From assembly GCF_000695625.1 (NCBI RefSeq), contig NZ_JMQI01000043.1:186001-250000 (forward strand): a stretch of DNA of 64,000 nucleotides, given 5' to 3'. The position numbers and the translations under genes are program-made. The notes below the pieces were generated by a model. The model worked only from the letters and a program-made list of their open reading frames with translations, did not search any database and was not told the origin of the DNA. The DNA is from Amycolatopsis rifamycinica. GTDB taxonomy: Bacteria > Actinomycetota > Actinomycetes > Mycobacteriales > Pseudonocardiaceae. Of the stretch, positions 14,384-22,543 are shown in pieces; position 1 is the stretch's first letter, and the number at the start of each line of letters is the position of its first letter.

Positions 14384-16003
14384 GTGACCACCACCACACC
14401 GGTTGTCTTCGAACGCCGTCCGGACGAGTACCGCCACTGGCGCCTGCGGATCGACGAGGAGGTGGCCTGGCTGGAGCTGGACGTCGACGAGCAGGGTGGG
14501 CTGGTCCCGGGGTACGAGCTCAAGCTCAACTCCTACGACCTCGGCGTCGACATCGAGCTCTACGACGCCACGCAGCGGCTGCGGTTCGAGCACCCCGAGG
14601 TCCGCGTGGTCATCGTGACCAGCGCGAAGGAGAAGGTGTTCTGCGCCGGAGCGAACATCCGCATGCTCGCCGCGTCGGAGCACCACTGGAAGGTCAACTT
14701 CTGCAAGTTCACCAACGAGACCCGCAACGGTATGGAGGACGCCACCGAGCACTCCGGCCAAGTCTACGTGGCCGCGGTGAACGGCACCTGCGCCGGCGGT
14801 GGCTACGAGATCGCGCTGGCCTGCGAGAAGATCTTCCTGATCGACGACAACTCCTCGACCGTCGCGCTGCCGGAGGTTCCGCTGCTCGGCGTGCTGCCCG
14901 GCACCGGCGGCCTCACCCGGGTCGTCGACAAGCGCCGCGTGCGCCGGGACCTCGCCGACGTCTTCGCCACGCGCCCGGACGGCGTCAAGGGCCGGACGGC
15001 GGTCGACTGGCGCCTGGTCGACGAACTGGTGCCCCGCCAGGGCTTCCGCGAGAAGGTCCTGGAGAAGGCGCGGGACCTCGCGCACGCCTCCGAAAAGCCG
15101 GCTGATCAGGGCATCGAGCTGACGCCGCTCCAGCATCGCTATGTCGACATCGACGTGGCCGGGGATCAGGCCACGATCACCGTCAACGGCCCGGAGAACG
15201 ACCCCGGCGACCTGCACGAAGAGGGCGCGGACGGCTGGTTCCTCGCCATGACCCGCGAGCTCGACGACGCCATCCTGCGGCTGCGCACCAACGAGGTCGA
15301 AGCCGGGACGTGGATCCTGCGCACCCAGGGCGACCCCGCGAAGGTCCTGGCGCACGAGCAGGCCGTACTGGGGCAGAAGGACTGGCTCGCCAACGAGATC
15401 ACGCACTACTTCAAGCGCACCCTCAAGCGCCTCGACGTCACCAGCCGCAGCCTGATCGCGCTCATCGAACCGGGCAGCTGCTTCACCGGCGCACTGCTGG
15501 AAATCGCGCTGGCCGCGGACCGCCAGTACATCCTGGACGGCCCGCCGATCGACAATGAGCACAGTCCGCTTCGAGCGTCCCTTCAGCTCACCGACGCCAA
15601 CTTCGGCGCCTTCCCGATGGGCAACGGCCTGACCCGCCTCCAGGCGCGCTTCTACGGCGACGACGACCACCTCGCCTGGCTCACCCGCGAAAAGAACCGC
15701 GAGCTCAGCCCCGCCGAAGCCCTCGAACTCGGCCTGGTCACCGACGCCCCGGACGACCTCGACTGGGAGGACGAGATCCGGATCGCCCTCGAAGGCCGCG
15801 CGTCGCTCTCCCCGGACGCGCTCACCGGGATGGAGGCCAACCACCGGTTCGTCGGTCCCGAGACCATCGAGACCAAGATCTTCGGCCGGCTGGCGGCTTG
15901 GCAGAACTGGATTTTCACCCGGCCGAACGCATCCGGACCGGAAGGCGCGCTGCGCCGCTACGGTACGGGACAGAAGGCCGTCTTCGACAGGAAGCGGGTC
16001 TAG
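14384..16003 (+). CDS. boxC: 2,3-epoxybenzoyl-CoA dihydrolase (benzoyl-CoA-dihydrodiol lyase), BoxC
   Basis: A 539-aa crotonase-superfamily enzyme that opens the ring of 2,3-epoxybenzoyl-CoA in the aerobic CoA-dependent benzoate pathway. Two crotonase-like halves can be seen: VVIVTSAKEKVFCAGANIRML with NGTCAGGGYEIALACEKI and VALPEVPLLGVLPGTGGLTRV (residues about 75-190), and a second half with RSLIALIEPGSCFTGALLEIALAADRQYIL (about 355-390) and LTDANFGAFPMGNGLTRLQARFYG. Length fits BoxC (about 550 aa). The start is a GTG at 14384 with only a weak GAAGA upstream, perhaps near-leaderless. boxB follows after 6 bp, so the genes are one operon. Confidence 0.95.
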   Translation: MTTTTPVVFERRPDEYRHWRLRIDEEVAWLELDVDEQGGLVPGYELKLNSYDLGVDIELYDATQRLRFEHPEVRVVIVTSAKEKVFCAGANIRMLAASEHHWKVNFCKFTNETRNGMEDATEHSGQVYVAAVNGTCAGGGYEIALACEKIFLIDDNSSTVALPEVPLLGVLPGTGGLTRVVDKRRVRRDLADVFATRPDGVKGRTAVDWRLVDELVPRQGFREKVLEKARDLAHASEKPADQGIELTPLQHRYVDIDVAGDQATITVNGPENDPGDLHEEGADGWFLAMTRELDDAILRLRTNEVEAGTWILRTQGDPAKVLAHEQAVLGQKDWLANEITHYFKRTLKRLDVTSRSLIALIEPGSCFTGALLEIALAADRQYILDGPPIDNEHSPLRASLQLTDANFGAFPMGNGLTRLQARFYGDDDHLAWLTREKNRELSPAEALELGLVTDAPDDLDWEDEIRIALEGRASLSPDALTGMEANHRFVGPETIETKIFGRLAAWQNWIFTRPNASGPEGALRRYGTGQKAVFDRKRV

Positions 16004-16009
16004 CGCAAA

Positions 16010-17431
16010 ATGCCCGAGAAAATCGACTACGACGCCAAGATCCCGAACAACGTCAACCTCTCCGAGGACCGCAGGCTGCAGCGGGCCCTGGAGGGCTGGC
16101 AGCCGAAGTTCATGCACTGGTGGGCCGAGATGGGCCCGACGCTGGAGACCCAGGGCGTCTACCTGCGCACCGCCGTCAGCGTGGGCCGCGAGGGCTGGGC
16201 GCACTTCGACCACGTCAACGTCCCCGACTACCGCTGGGGCATCTTCCTCGCCGAACGCGACCCCGACCGCCGGATCGCCTTCGGCGAGCACCAGGGCGAG
16301 CCGGTCTGGCAGCAGGTGCCCGGCGAATACCGCGCCGACCTGCAGCGGCTGATCGTCATCCAGGGCGACACCGAACCGGCGTCGGTCGAGCAGCAGAAAC
16401 TCCTCGGCCTGACCGCGCCGAGCCTGTACGACCTGCGGAACCTCTTCCAGGTCAACGTCGAAGAAGGCCGGCACCTGTGGGCGATGGTGTACCTGCTGCA
16501 CGCCTACTTCGGCCGCGAAGGCCGGGACGAGGCCGAAGGGCTCCTGCTGCGCAACTCCGGCAGCCCGGACGCGCCCCGCATCCTCGGTGCCTTCAACGAG
16601 GAAACCGCCGACTGGCTGGCGTTCTACATGTTCACCTACTTCACCGACCGCGACGGGAAGTACCAGCTCGGCACGCTCAAGGAGAGCTCCTTCGACCCGC
16701 TCTCGCGCACCTGCGAGTTCATGCTCAAGGAGGAAGCGCACCACATGATGGTCGGCACCACCGGCGTCGACCGCGTGGTGACCCGCAGCGCCGAGCTGAT
16801 CCGCGAGCACGACACGTACGACATCGGCCCGCACGGCGGCATCCCGCTGGACGTCATCCAGAAGTACATCAACTTCCACTACACGGTGTCCCTGGACCTG
16901 TTCGGCAGCGAGACGTCGACGAACGCGGCGAACTACTACACCGCCGGGCTCAAGGGCCGCTGGCAGGAGACCCGCCGCAAGGACGACCACAAGCTCACCG
17001 AAGACGCCCGCACGCTGGAGCGGCCGAACGGCGACGGCACCTGGACCACCGAGGAGATGCAGGCGATCCTGCTGCTGAACCTCGACCTGCGCAGCGAGTA
17101 CGTGGCCGACTGCCAGACCGGCGTGAAGCGCTGGAACAAGATCCTCTCCGACGCCGGCATCGACTTCGCGTTCCGCTTGCCGCACCCTGGCTTCAACCGC
17201 GAAGTGGGCATAAACTCCGGCCACCACGTCACTCCCGACGGCACCATCGTCGACGAGGCGACCTGGGAGGCGGGCAAACGCAAGTGGCTGCCCACGACCG
17301 AAGACCTCACGTTCGTCCGCTCGCTGATGCGCCCGGTGTACGAGCGGGGGAAGATCGCGAGCTGGGTGGCGCCGCCGCGGCAGGGCATCAACGGGAAGCC
17401 CATCGACTACGAGTACGTGTACCTCACGTAG
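16010..17431 (+). CDS. boxB: benzoyl-CoA 2,3-epoxidase, di-iron subunit BoxB
   Basis: A 473-aa di-iron oxygenase that epoxidises benzoyl-CoA. The iron ligands can be placed by motif: NVEEGRHLW (Glu 152, His 155) and MLKEEAHHMM (Glu 242, His 245), with FNEETADWLAFYMF supplying a further acidic residue between them. The N-terminus PEKIDYDAKIPNNVNLSEDRRLQRALE and C-terminus are as in known BoxB proteins (about 475 aa). BoxB needs electrons from the reductase BoxA, which is not encoded here. It is followed at 8 bp by the CoA ligase with an AGGAGG box. Confidence 0.95.
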   Translation: MPEKIDYDAKIPNNVNLSEDRRLQRALEGWQPKFMHWWAEMGPTLETQGVYLRTAVSVGREGWAHFDHVNVPDYRWGIFLAERDPDRRIAFGEHQGEPVWQQVPGEYRADLQRLIVIQGDTEPASVEQQKLLGLTAPSLYDLRNLFQVNVEEGRHLWAMVYLLHAYFGREGRDEAEGLLLRNSGSPDAPRILGAFNEETADWLAFYMFTYFTDRDGKYQLGTLKESSFDPLSRTCEFMLKEEAHHMMVGTTGVDRVVTRSAELIREHDTYDIGPHGGIPLDVIQKYINFHYTVSLDLFGSETSTNAANYYTAGLKGRWQETRRKDDHKLTEDARTLERPNGDGTWTTEEMQAILLLNLDLRSEYVADCQTGVKRWNKILSDAGIDFAFRLPHPGFNREVGINSGHHVTPDGTIVDEATWEAGKRKWLPTTEDLTFVRSLMRPVYERGKIASWVAPPRQGINGKPIDYEYVYLT

Positions 17432-17439
17432 GAGGCCTG

Positions 17440-18984
17440 GTGGCGACAGCGTTCAATGCCGCGGAGTACCTGCTGCAGGCCGGGCGCCCGGACGCGACCG
17501 CGGTCGTCTCGCCCCGCCGCTCGCTCACCTACGCCGAGCTCGCGGCGGAGTCCCGGCGCGTCGCCGGCGGCCTGCTCGAACTCGGCGTGCGGCCCGAAGA
17601 ACGGGTCATGTTCTGCATGGTCGACGACGTCGAGCTGCTCACCGGCATCCTCGGCGCGATGCTGGCCGGCGCGGTCGCCGTCCCGGTGTCGACCATGGTC
17701 ACCGGGCCGGAGCTGGGCCAGGTGCTGGCCGACTCGCGGGCCCGCGTGCTGTGCGTGTCCGGGGAGTTCGCCGGGCAGGCGGTGACCGCGCTGGAGCTGG
17801 CGCCCGAGGTCACCGACGTCGTGCTCGACCGCTGCGACGGCGCCGGGTTCGGTGTCCGGACGCACGACTGGGCGTCGCTGGCCGGAGCGTTCCCCGGCGG
17901 ACGGACGTGGGAGGACTCGCCCGCGCTGTGGCTGTACACGTCGGGGACGACCGGGCAGCCGAAGGGCGCGATGCACCGGCACGCGAGCATCCGCGCGGTC
18001 TGCGAGACCTACGCGCGTGGTGTGTTGGCCACGACGTCGGCGGACCGGTTCCTGTCCGTGCCGAAGCTGTTCTTCGCCTACGGGCTGGGAAACTCGTGTT
18101 TCTTCCCGCTCGGCGCGGGCGGCACGACGCTGCTCGAGCCTTCGCGGCCGACGCCCGCGCTGTTCGCGAGACGCGCTCGCGAGGAGCAGCCGTCCCTGTT
18201 CTTCGCGGTCCCGACGTTCTACGCGGCGTTGCTCGCCAGCGATGTCCCGGACGACTCGTTTTCCTCGGTGCGGCACGCGGTTTCGGCCGGCGAGCCGCTG
18301 CCCGCGTCGCTGTTCGAACGGTTCCGAGCCCGCTTCGGGCTGGAAATCCTCGACGGCATCGGGTCGACCGAGGCGCTGCACATCTTCCTGTCGAACCAGC
18401 CCGGTTCGGTGCGGCCGGGCAGCACCGGCGTCCCGGTTCCCGGGTACTCGGTGCAGCTCCGCGACGAGGCCGGGGCGGTGATCGCCGCCGCCGGAAAGCC
18501 GGGCGAGCTGTTCGTGGCCGGGCCGTCGACGGCGACCGGCTACTGGGCCCGCTACGACGCGACGAAGCTCGTCTTCCAGGGCGAGTGGCTGCGGACCGGC
18601 GACAGCTACGTCCGCAACGAGGACGGCACCTACAGCTGCCTGGGCCGGTTCGGGGACATGCTGAAGGCCGGCGGGATCTGGGTGTCACCGTCCGAAGTGG
18701 AGGAACGGCTGCGGCAGCACCCGGCGGTGGCCGAGGTGGCGGTCGTCGCCGCGCCGGACGCCGACGGCCTCGACAAACCCGTCGCCTGCGTGGTGCCCGC
18801 CCCCGGGTTCGCGGTGGACCGGGACGAGCTGATCGAGTTCTGCCGCGAGGGGCTCGCCGCGTTCAAGCGCCCGCGCGGGGTGGTCGAGCTGGCCGAGCTG
18901 CCGAAGACGGCGACCGGCAAGATCCGCCGGAACGTGATCCGCGAGCAGGTCCGCGACGTGCTGCGGACGGTGCCCAGCTCGTGA
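17440..18984 (+). CDS. bclA: benzoate-CoA ligase
   Basis: A 514-aa adenylate-forming enzyme. Motif A3 LYTSGTTGQPKGAMH is at about residues 165-179, the aryl-CoA ligase motif GIGSTEALHIFLSN follows in the middle, GDSYVRNEDGTYSCLGRFGDMLKAGGIWVSPSEVE is the A7-A8 hinge region, and the catalytic Lys sits in PKTATGKIRR (about 494). It activates benzoate to benzoyl-CoA, feeding BoxB. The start is a GTG at 17440 eight bases after AGGAGG. Its stop overlaps the GTG of the next gene (GTGA at 18981-18984). The benzoate assignment is supported by context and the GSTEALHIFLSN motif. Confidence 0.92.
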   Translation: MATAFNAAEYLLQAGRPDATAVVSPRRSLTYAELAAESRRVAGGLLELGVRPEERVMFCMVDDVELLTGILGAMLAGAVAVPVSTMVTGPELGQVLADSRARVLCVSGEFAGQAVTALELAPEVTDVVLDRCDGAGFGVRTHDWASLAGAFPGGRTWEDSPALWLYTSGTTGQPKGAMHRHASIRAVCETYARGVLATTSADRFLSVPKLFFAYGLGNSCFFPLGAGGTTLLEPSRPTPALFARRAREEQPSLFFAVPTFYAALLASDVPDDSFSSVRHAVSAGEPLPASLFERFRARFGLEILDGIGSTEALHIFLSNQPGSVRPGSTGVPVPGYSVQLRDEAGAVIAAAGKPGELFVAGPSTATGYWARYDATKLVFQGEWLRTGDSYVRNEDGTYSCLGRFGDMLKAGGIWVSPSEVEERLRQHPAVAEVAVVAAPDADGLDKPVACVVPAPGFAVDRDELIEFCREGLAAFKRPRGVVELAELPKTATGKIRRNVIREQVRDVLRTVPSS

Positions 18985-19835
18985 TCGACGGGCACTTCGT
19001 GGTCGACGCCCACGTCCACGCGCCGCGGCTGCCGACGCTGAAACCCGCGTGGCTGCAGTGGGCGCACGACTTCGCCGGGGCGTACCCGTGGCGTTCGGTG
19101 TACTCCGCCGCGGGGGAAGTGATCCCGGCGGCGATGGACGAGCTGATGGAGTCCGAAGGCGTCGACCGGGTCCTGCTGTTCTGCGAGTACAGCCCGCGGG
19201 CGACCGGCATCCAGCCGATCGAGGACAACCTGTCGCTGGTCGAGCACAACCCGGCGCGGTTCCGGCTCGTGGCGAACGTCAACCCGTACCTGCACCACCC
19301 GGCGGCGGCGGAGGTGGCGCGGCAGCTGGATCTGGGGGCGGTGGCGCTGAAGATCCACCCGGTGCACGGCGCGTTCTCGCCGGCGGACAAGGAGCTGTAC
19401 CCGGTCTACCAGCTGTGCCTCGAACGCGGGGTGCCGGTGATCCTCCACTCCGGCACGTCCAGCTTCCCGGGCTCCCGCACGAGTTTCGGCAACCCCGAAC
19501 TGCTGTCGGACGTGGTCGAGGACTTCCCGGCCCTGCAGTTCGTCTTCGCCCACGGTGGTCGCGGCTGGTGGTACGACGTGGCTGCGTTCCTCGCGCTGGC
19601 CCGCGACAACGTCTGGCTCGACCTCGCCGGGCTGCCGCCGAAGAAGCTGCCGGAGTACTACCGGCGGTTCGACTTCCCGCGGCTGGCCGGGAAGTTCGTC
19701 TTCGGGACGGACTGGCCCGGCGTGCCGGGCGTGGCGAAGAACGTGCGGGCGCTGCTCGGGCTGGGCCTGCCCGAGGACGTCCTGAGCGGCGTCCTCGGGG
19801 GCAACGCGGTCAAGCTGATGCCGGGCCTGGCCTAG
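18981..19835 (+). CDS. amidohydrolase family 2 (ACMSD-like) protein
   Basis: A 284-aa TIM-barrel metal enzyme. Seen: VVDAHVHAP (His-x-His at the first strand), ALKIHPVHGAF (His near the middle), GVPVILHSGTS (His), FAHGG (His) and FVFGTDWPG (catalytic Asp) near the C-terminus. Family members decarboxylate or hydrolyse aromatic or cyclic carboxylates. It overlaps the ligase gene by 4 bp and ends the operon before a strong terminator, so it is translationally coupled to benzoate activation. A plausible job is releasing benzoate or processing a ring-cleavage intermediate, but this is inference; it is not part of the canonical box set. Confidence 0.85.
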   Translation: MIDGHFVVDAHVHAPRLPTLKPAWLQWAHDFAGAYPWRSVYSAAGEVIPAAMDELMESEGVDRVLLFCEYSPRATGIQPIEDNLSLVEHNPARFRLVANVNPYLHHPAAAEVARQLDLGAVALKIHPVHGAFSPADKELYPVYQLCLERGVPVILHSGTSSFPGSRTSFGNPELLSDVVEDFPALQFVFAHGGRGWWYDVAAFLALARDNVWLDLAGLPPKKLPEYYRRFDFPRLAGKFVFGTDWPGVPGVAKNVRALLGLGLPEDVLSGVLGGNAVKLMPGLA

Positions 19836-19857
19836 GACCTCGTGCCGTGTTTCAACG

Positions 19858-19899
19858 GAAGGGGCTCCCGCCCGCGAGGGGACGGCCGGGAGCCCCTTC
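19858..19899. terminator. bidirectional terminator between box operon and CMD/DLH pair
   Basis: GAAGGGGCTCCCG (19858-19870) pairs perfectly with CGGGAGCCCCTTC (19887-19899). It sits between two convergent stop codons and serves both operons. Confidence 0.85.
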
Positions 19900-19901
19900 G
19901 C

Positions 19902-20291
19902 TCACCCGACGGGCAGCAGCCCGCGTTCGGCGAACACGCCCTTGACGGTGAGCATGGCGTTGAACACGCGTGGGTTGCCCGCGAAGGCGAGCAGGTGGAT
20001 CACGGTCTCGACGATTTCCGACGGCGTGACGCCGACGTTCAGCGCCGCCTTCGTGTGGAACCGGAGCTGCCGTTCGGTGTCACCCAGCGTGACCAGCGCG
20101 GCGATGGTGACCAGCTGCCGCTGCCGCAGGTCGAGGCCGGGACGGGTGTAGAGGTCGCCGAACGCGAACTCGCCGACGTAGGTCGCCAGGTCGGGGGCCA
20201 CGTCGGCCAGCGGCGCGACGATGTCCTCGATGTCGCCGCCCATCTCGGCCAGCCGCGCCGCCCCGCGTTCGAACCGCTCCGACCGCTGCAT
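19902..20291 (-). CDS. carboxymuconolactone decarboxylase family protein
   Basis: A 129-aa helical protein. GLDLRQRQLVTIAALVTLGDTERQLRFHTKAALNVGVTPSEIVETVIHLLAFAGNPRVFNAM is the CMD core; the conserved Glu and His are present, and there is no Cys-x-x-Cys, so it belongs to the decarboxylase side rather than AhpD peroxidases. Members decarboxylate gamma-carboxymuconolactone or act as small hydratases of unknown type. Its ATG overlaps the stop of the dienelactone hydrolase gene (TGATG at 20289-20293), so the two act together. Confidence 0.85.
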   Translation of the reverse strand: MQRSERFERGAARLAEMGGDIEDIVAPLADVAPDLATYVGEFAFGDLYTRPGLDLRQRQLVTIAALVTLGDTERQLRFHTKAALNVGVTPSEIVETVIHLLAFAGNPRVFNAMLTVKGVFAERGLLPVG

Positions 20292-21037
20292 CAGGCGGGG
20301 ACCTTCGCGCTGTGCTTCTCGATGAAGCCCACCATGCGGCTCCAGGCGTCGTCGCACGCCTCCTGCCACTCGTCGTAGGCCGCGTCGAAGAACGAGTGCG
20401 GGGCGCCTTCGTAGACGTGCATGTCGTAGGTCTTGCCCGCCTTGTCCAGGGAGGCGGCGAAGGCGTCGAACTCCTCCTGCGACGTCGCCACGTCGGACCC
20501 GGCGAGCAGCAGCAGGAGGGGGGCGGAGATGTCGTCGACGACGTCGTTGACCAGCTTCGGCAGGCCGTAGAAGCCGATCACGCCGGTCACGCCGAGGTCG
20601 CTCGCGGACAGCCGCCAGGACTGGCCGCCGCCGAAGCAGAAGCCGACGGTGAACACCGGGCCGGTGTTGAACTTCGTGAGGTGCTCGGCGGCCGCCTTGA
20701 CGTCGGCGGCGACCTCGTCCGGCTGGACCGACGGCAGGTACTGCTTCCAGTCGAACTGGTCGTCGCGCACGCCGACGCCCGCGGTCCGGCCGTAGTAGTC
20801 GATGGCCGCGGTGGTGTAGCCCGCCTGGGCGAACCGGTTGGCCAGCGCCTGGTAGTACGGGTGCGTGCCGCGGATGTCCGGCAGGATCACGATGTTGACG
20901 CCGTTGGGCTCGGCCGGGATCGCCTGGAACGCGGAGAACGCCGTGCCGTCCGCCGAGGTGAGCTCGAGCATCCCGTCCTGGGCGACCTCGCCCGGGTTCT
21001 CCAGTGCGGGCGGGCGGCTGTCCGTGCTGTGGCACAT
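20291..21037 (-). CDS. dienelactone hydrolase family protein
   Basis: A 248-aa alpha/beta hydrolase. The family nucleophile motif GFCFGGG is present (Cys about 134), with an Asp in LLAGSDV and His in HVYEGAPHSFF completing the triad. NIVILPDIRGTHPYYQALANRFAQAGYTTAAIDYYGRT is the oxyanion and Asp-Arg segment. Members hydrolyse dienelactones or other cyclic esters. It is transcribed with the CMD protein and diverges from an MmyB-type regulator with a TTACTGGTAC element in the shared promoter region. Confidence 0.9.
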   Translation of the reverse strand: MCHSTDSRPPALENPGEVAQDGMLELTSADGTAFSAFQAIPAEPNGVNIVILPDIRGTHPYYQALANRFAQAGYTTAAIDYYGRTAGVGVRDDQFDWKQYLPSVQPDEVAADVKAAAEHLTKFNTGPVFTVGFCFGGGQSWRLSASDLGVTGVIGFYGLPKLVNDVVDDISAPLLLLLAGSDVATSQEEFDAFAASLDKAGKTYDMHVYEGAPHSFFDAAYDEWQEACDDAWSRMVGFIEKHSAKVPA

Positions 21038-21131
21038 GGTGGGTGCACCTTTCGAAGGTCTGGTCGGTCTGCTGGACCCAGCCTGGCGGCGCCCGGCGGG
21101 CCCGGCCAGATCCCGGTTCGACCCCCGGACC

Positions 21132-21149
21132 GGCGTTACTGGTACCCGC
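21132..21149. promoter_or_regulatory. TACTGGTA pseudo-palindrome between DLH and its regulator
   Basis: GGCGTTACTGGTACCCGC. It matches 14 or 15 of 18 positions of the perfect palindrome at 31067-31084. It lies in the divergent region between the dienelactone hydrolase (start 21037) and the MmyB-type regulator (start 21192). Confidence 0.6.
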
Positions 21150-21191
21150 AGGACCACGCTCGGGACCGCATCGGTGCTGCACACTGGGGGG

Positions 21192-22058
21192 ATGAGCGAG
21201 CAGAACGAGCTGGGCCGGTTCCTCAAGTCGCGGCGGGCCAGGATCGATCCCGGCCGGTCCGGCATCGAGGCCGGCCCCCGCCGCCGCGTCGCCGGCCTGC
21301 GCCGTGAGGAGGTCGCTTCGCTCGCCGGGATCAGCGTCGAGTACTACGTCCGGCTCGAGCAGGGACGCGCGGCGCGGCCGTCGGAGGCGGTGCTCGACGC
21401 GCTCGCCCGCGCGCTGCAGCTGGACGGCGACGAGCGCCGGTACCTCGAAGGGCTGGCCCGCCCGCGGCCGTCCGCGCGCTCGCCGCGGCCCGAGCGGATC
21501 CGCACCGAGCTGGTCCAGCTGCTGGACATGATGGACCGGGTGCCGGCGATGGTCATCAACCACCGGATGGACGTGCTGGCCTGGAATCAGCTGGCCGCCG
21601 CGCTGTTCTTCGACTTCGCCGCCGTGCCGCCGCGGGAGCGCAACCTCGCCCGGTTCGGGTTCCTGGACGCCGACAGCAAGGAGCGGTTCGTCGACTGGCA
21701 GGACGTCGCCCGCGCGACGGTCGGCACCCTGCGCCTGGCGACCAGCCACCACGACGACGACGAGGTGCTGGCGACGCTGCTCGGCGAGCTGATGATGAAG
21801 AGCGAGCAGTTCCGGACGCTGTGGGCCGGGCGGGACGTCAAGCAGCGGACGCACGGGAGCAAGCGGTTCCGCCACCCGGTGGTCGGCGAGCTGACCCTGC
21901 GCTTCGAGAACTTCGACCTGCCCGGCGAGACCGGCCAGCGGCTGGTGGCGTTCAGCCCCGAGCCGGCCAGCCCGGCGGCCTCGGCGCTGGAGCTGCTGGC
22001 GATGTGGACGGCGCCCTCGGCGGAACAGCCCGATCGGGTGAAGTCCGAAGAAGCCTGA
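21192..22058 (+). CDS. XRE-type regulator with MmyB-like ligand-binding domain
   Basis: A 288-aa regulator. Residues about 7-75 form the helix-turn-helix: LGRFLKSRRARIDPG, then GLRREEVASLAGISVEYYVRLEQGR with DALARALQLDGDERRYL. Residues 110-270 are the MmyB-like PAS-related domain: VINHRMDVLAWNQLAAALFFDF and the HPVVGELTLRFENFDLPG closing strands, which in relatives bind fatty acids or similar ligands. It diverges from the dienelactone hydrolase/CMD operon and is the likely regulator of it. The gene ends at a strong terminator. Confidence 0.9.
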   Translation: MSEQNELGRFLKSRRARIDPGRSGIEAGPRRRVAGLRREEVASLAGISVEYYVRLEQGRAARPSEAVLDALARALQLDGDERRYLEGLARPRPSARSPRPERIRTELVQLLDMMDRVPAMVINHRMDVLAWNQLAAALFFDFAAVPPRERNLARFGFLDADSKERFVDWQDVARATVGTLRLATSHHDDDEVLATLLGELMMKSEQFRTLWAGRDVKQRTHGSKRFRHPVVGELTLRFENFDLPGETGQRLVAFSPEPASPAASALELLAMWTAPSAEQPDRVKSEEA

Positions 22059-22066
22059 TTCCAGCG

Positions 22067-22112
22067 GTCGTGAGTGGTAAGGGCGGTTCCCACCGCCCTC
22101 ACCACTCACGAC
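22067..22112. terminator. bidirectional terminator
   Basis: GTCGTGAGTGGT (22067-22078) and GGGCGG pair with CCGCCC and ACCACTCACGAC (22101-22112), a 46-nt stem-loop with one small internal mismatch. It separates the MmyB-type gene from the end of the leftward nine-gene operon. Confidence 0.85.
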
Positions 22113-22115
22113 GGG

Positions 22116-22532
22116 CTAGTCCTGCCAGGCGAGCGCGGCCCGGTGGCTGTCCTCGAACATGTGGTACTTCGCGATCAGCCCGTCACGGACGCGGACGTGC
22201 AGCGCGAACGTGCTCGCGAACACCTTGCCCGTGCGGTGGATCCGGTGCGCGAACTCGCCCAGGACCACGCCGTCCTCGCCGTCGACGAGGATCTTGGCGA
22301 TGTCGAACTTCTCCGTGCTGATGTCCTCGAGCGCGATCCGCAGGAACTCCTCGACCCCGGCGAGGGACGGCTGCTTCCCGGCCCAGGGCACGATCTCTTC
22401 GGCGCCCGCGACGACGAAGTCGACGTCCGCGGCGAACAGCTCCAGCATGCCCGGCCGGTCGCCGTTGCCGAAGCGGGTGAAGAACTCGCCGATCGTCGCC
22501 GCCGTGTCGCGGACGGTGGTGGGGGTGGACAC
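22116..22532 (-). CDS. SnoaL-like / NTF2-fold protein
   Basis: A 138-aa protein of the SnoaL/NTF2-like cone fold: TIGEFFTRFGNGDRPGMLELFAADVDFVVAG, then LAGVEEFLRIALEDI and FALHVRVRDGLIAKYHMFEDSH. The fold serves as polyketide cyclase, ketosteroid isomerase or hydrolase in biosynthetic clusters. The start is a GTG at 22532 with GAGGAG seven bases upstream. It is the last gene of the leftward operon, 11 bp after the FAD monooxygenase. A tailoring or ring-closing role is likely from context, but the substrate is unknown. Confidence 0.85.
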   Translation of the reverse strand: MSTPTTVRDTAATIGEFFTRFGNGDRPGMLELFAADVDFVVAGAEEIVPWAGKQPSLAGVEEFLRIALEDISTEKFDIAKILVDGEDGVVLGEFAHRIHRTGKVFASTFALHVRVRDGLIAKYHMFEDSHRAALAWQD

Positions 22533-22543
22533 AGGGGATCTCC

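Noticed and set aside
14339..17227. 962-codon open frame antisense to boxC and boxB
   Set aside because: Shadow of well-supported box genes; no conserved motif in its translation.
18630..19553. Minus-strand reading frame across the amidohydrolase gene
   Set aside because: No motif; the plus-strand amidohydrolase has all metal ligands and is coupled to the ligase.
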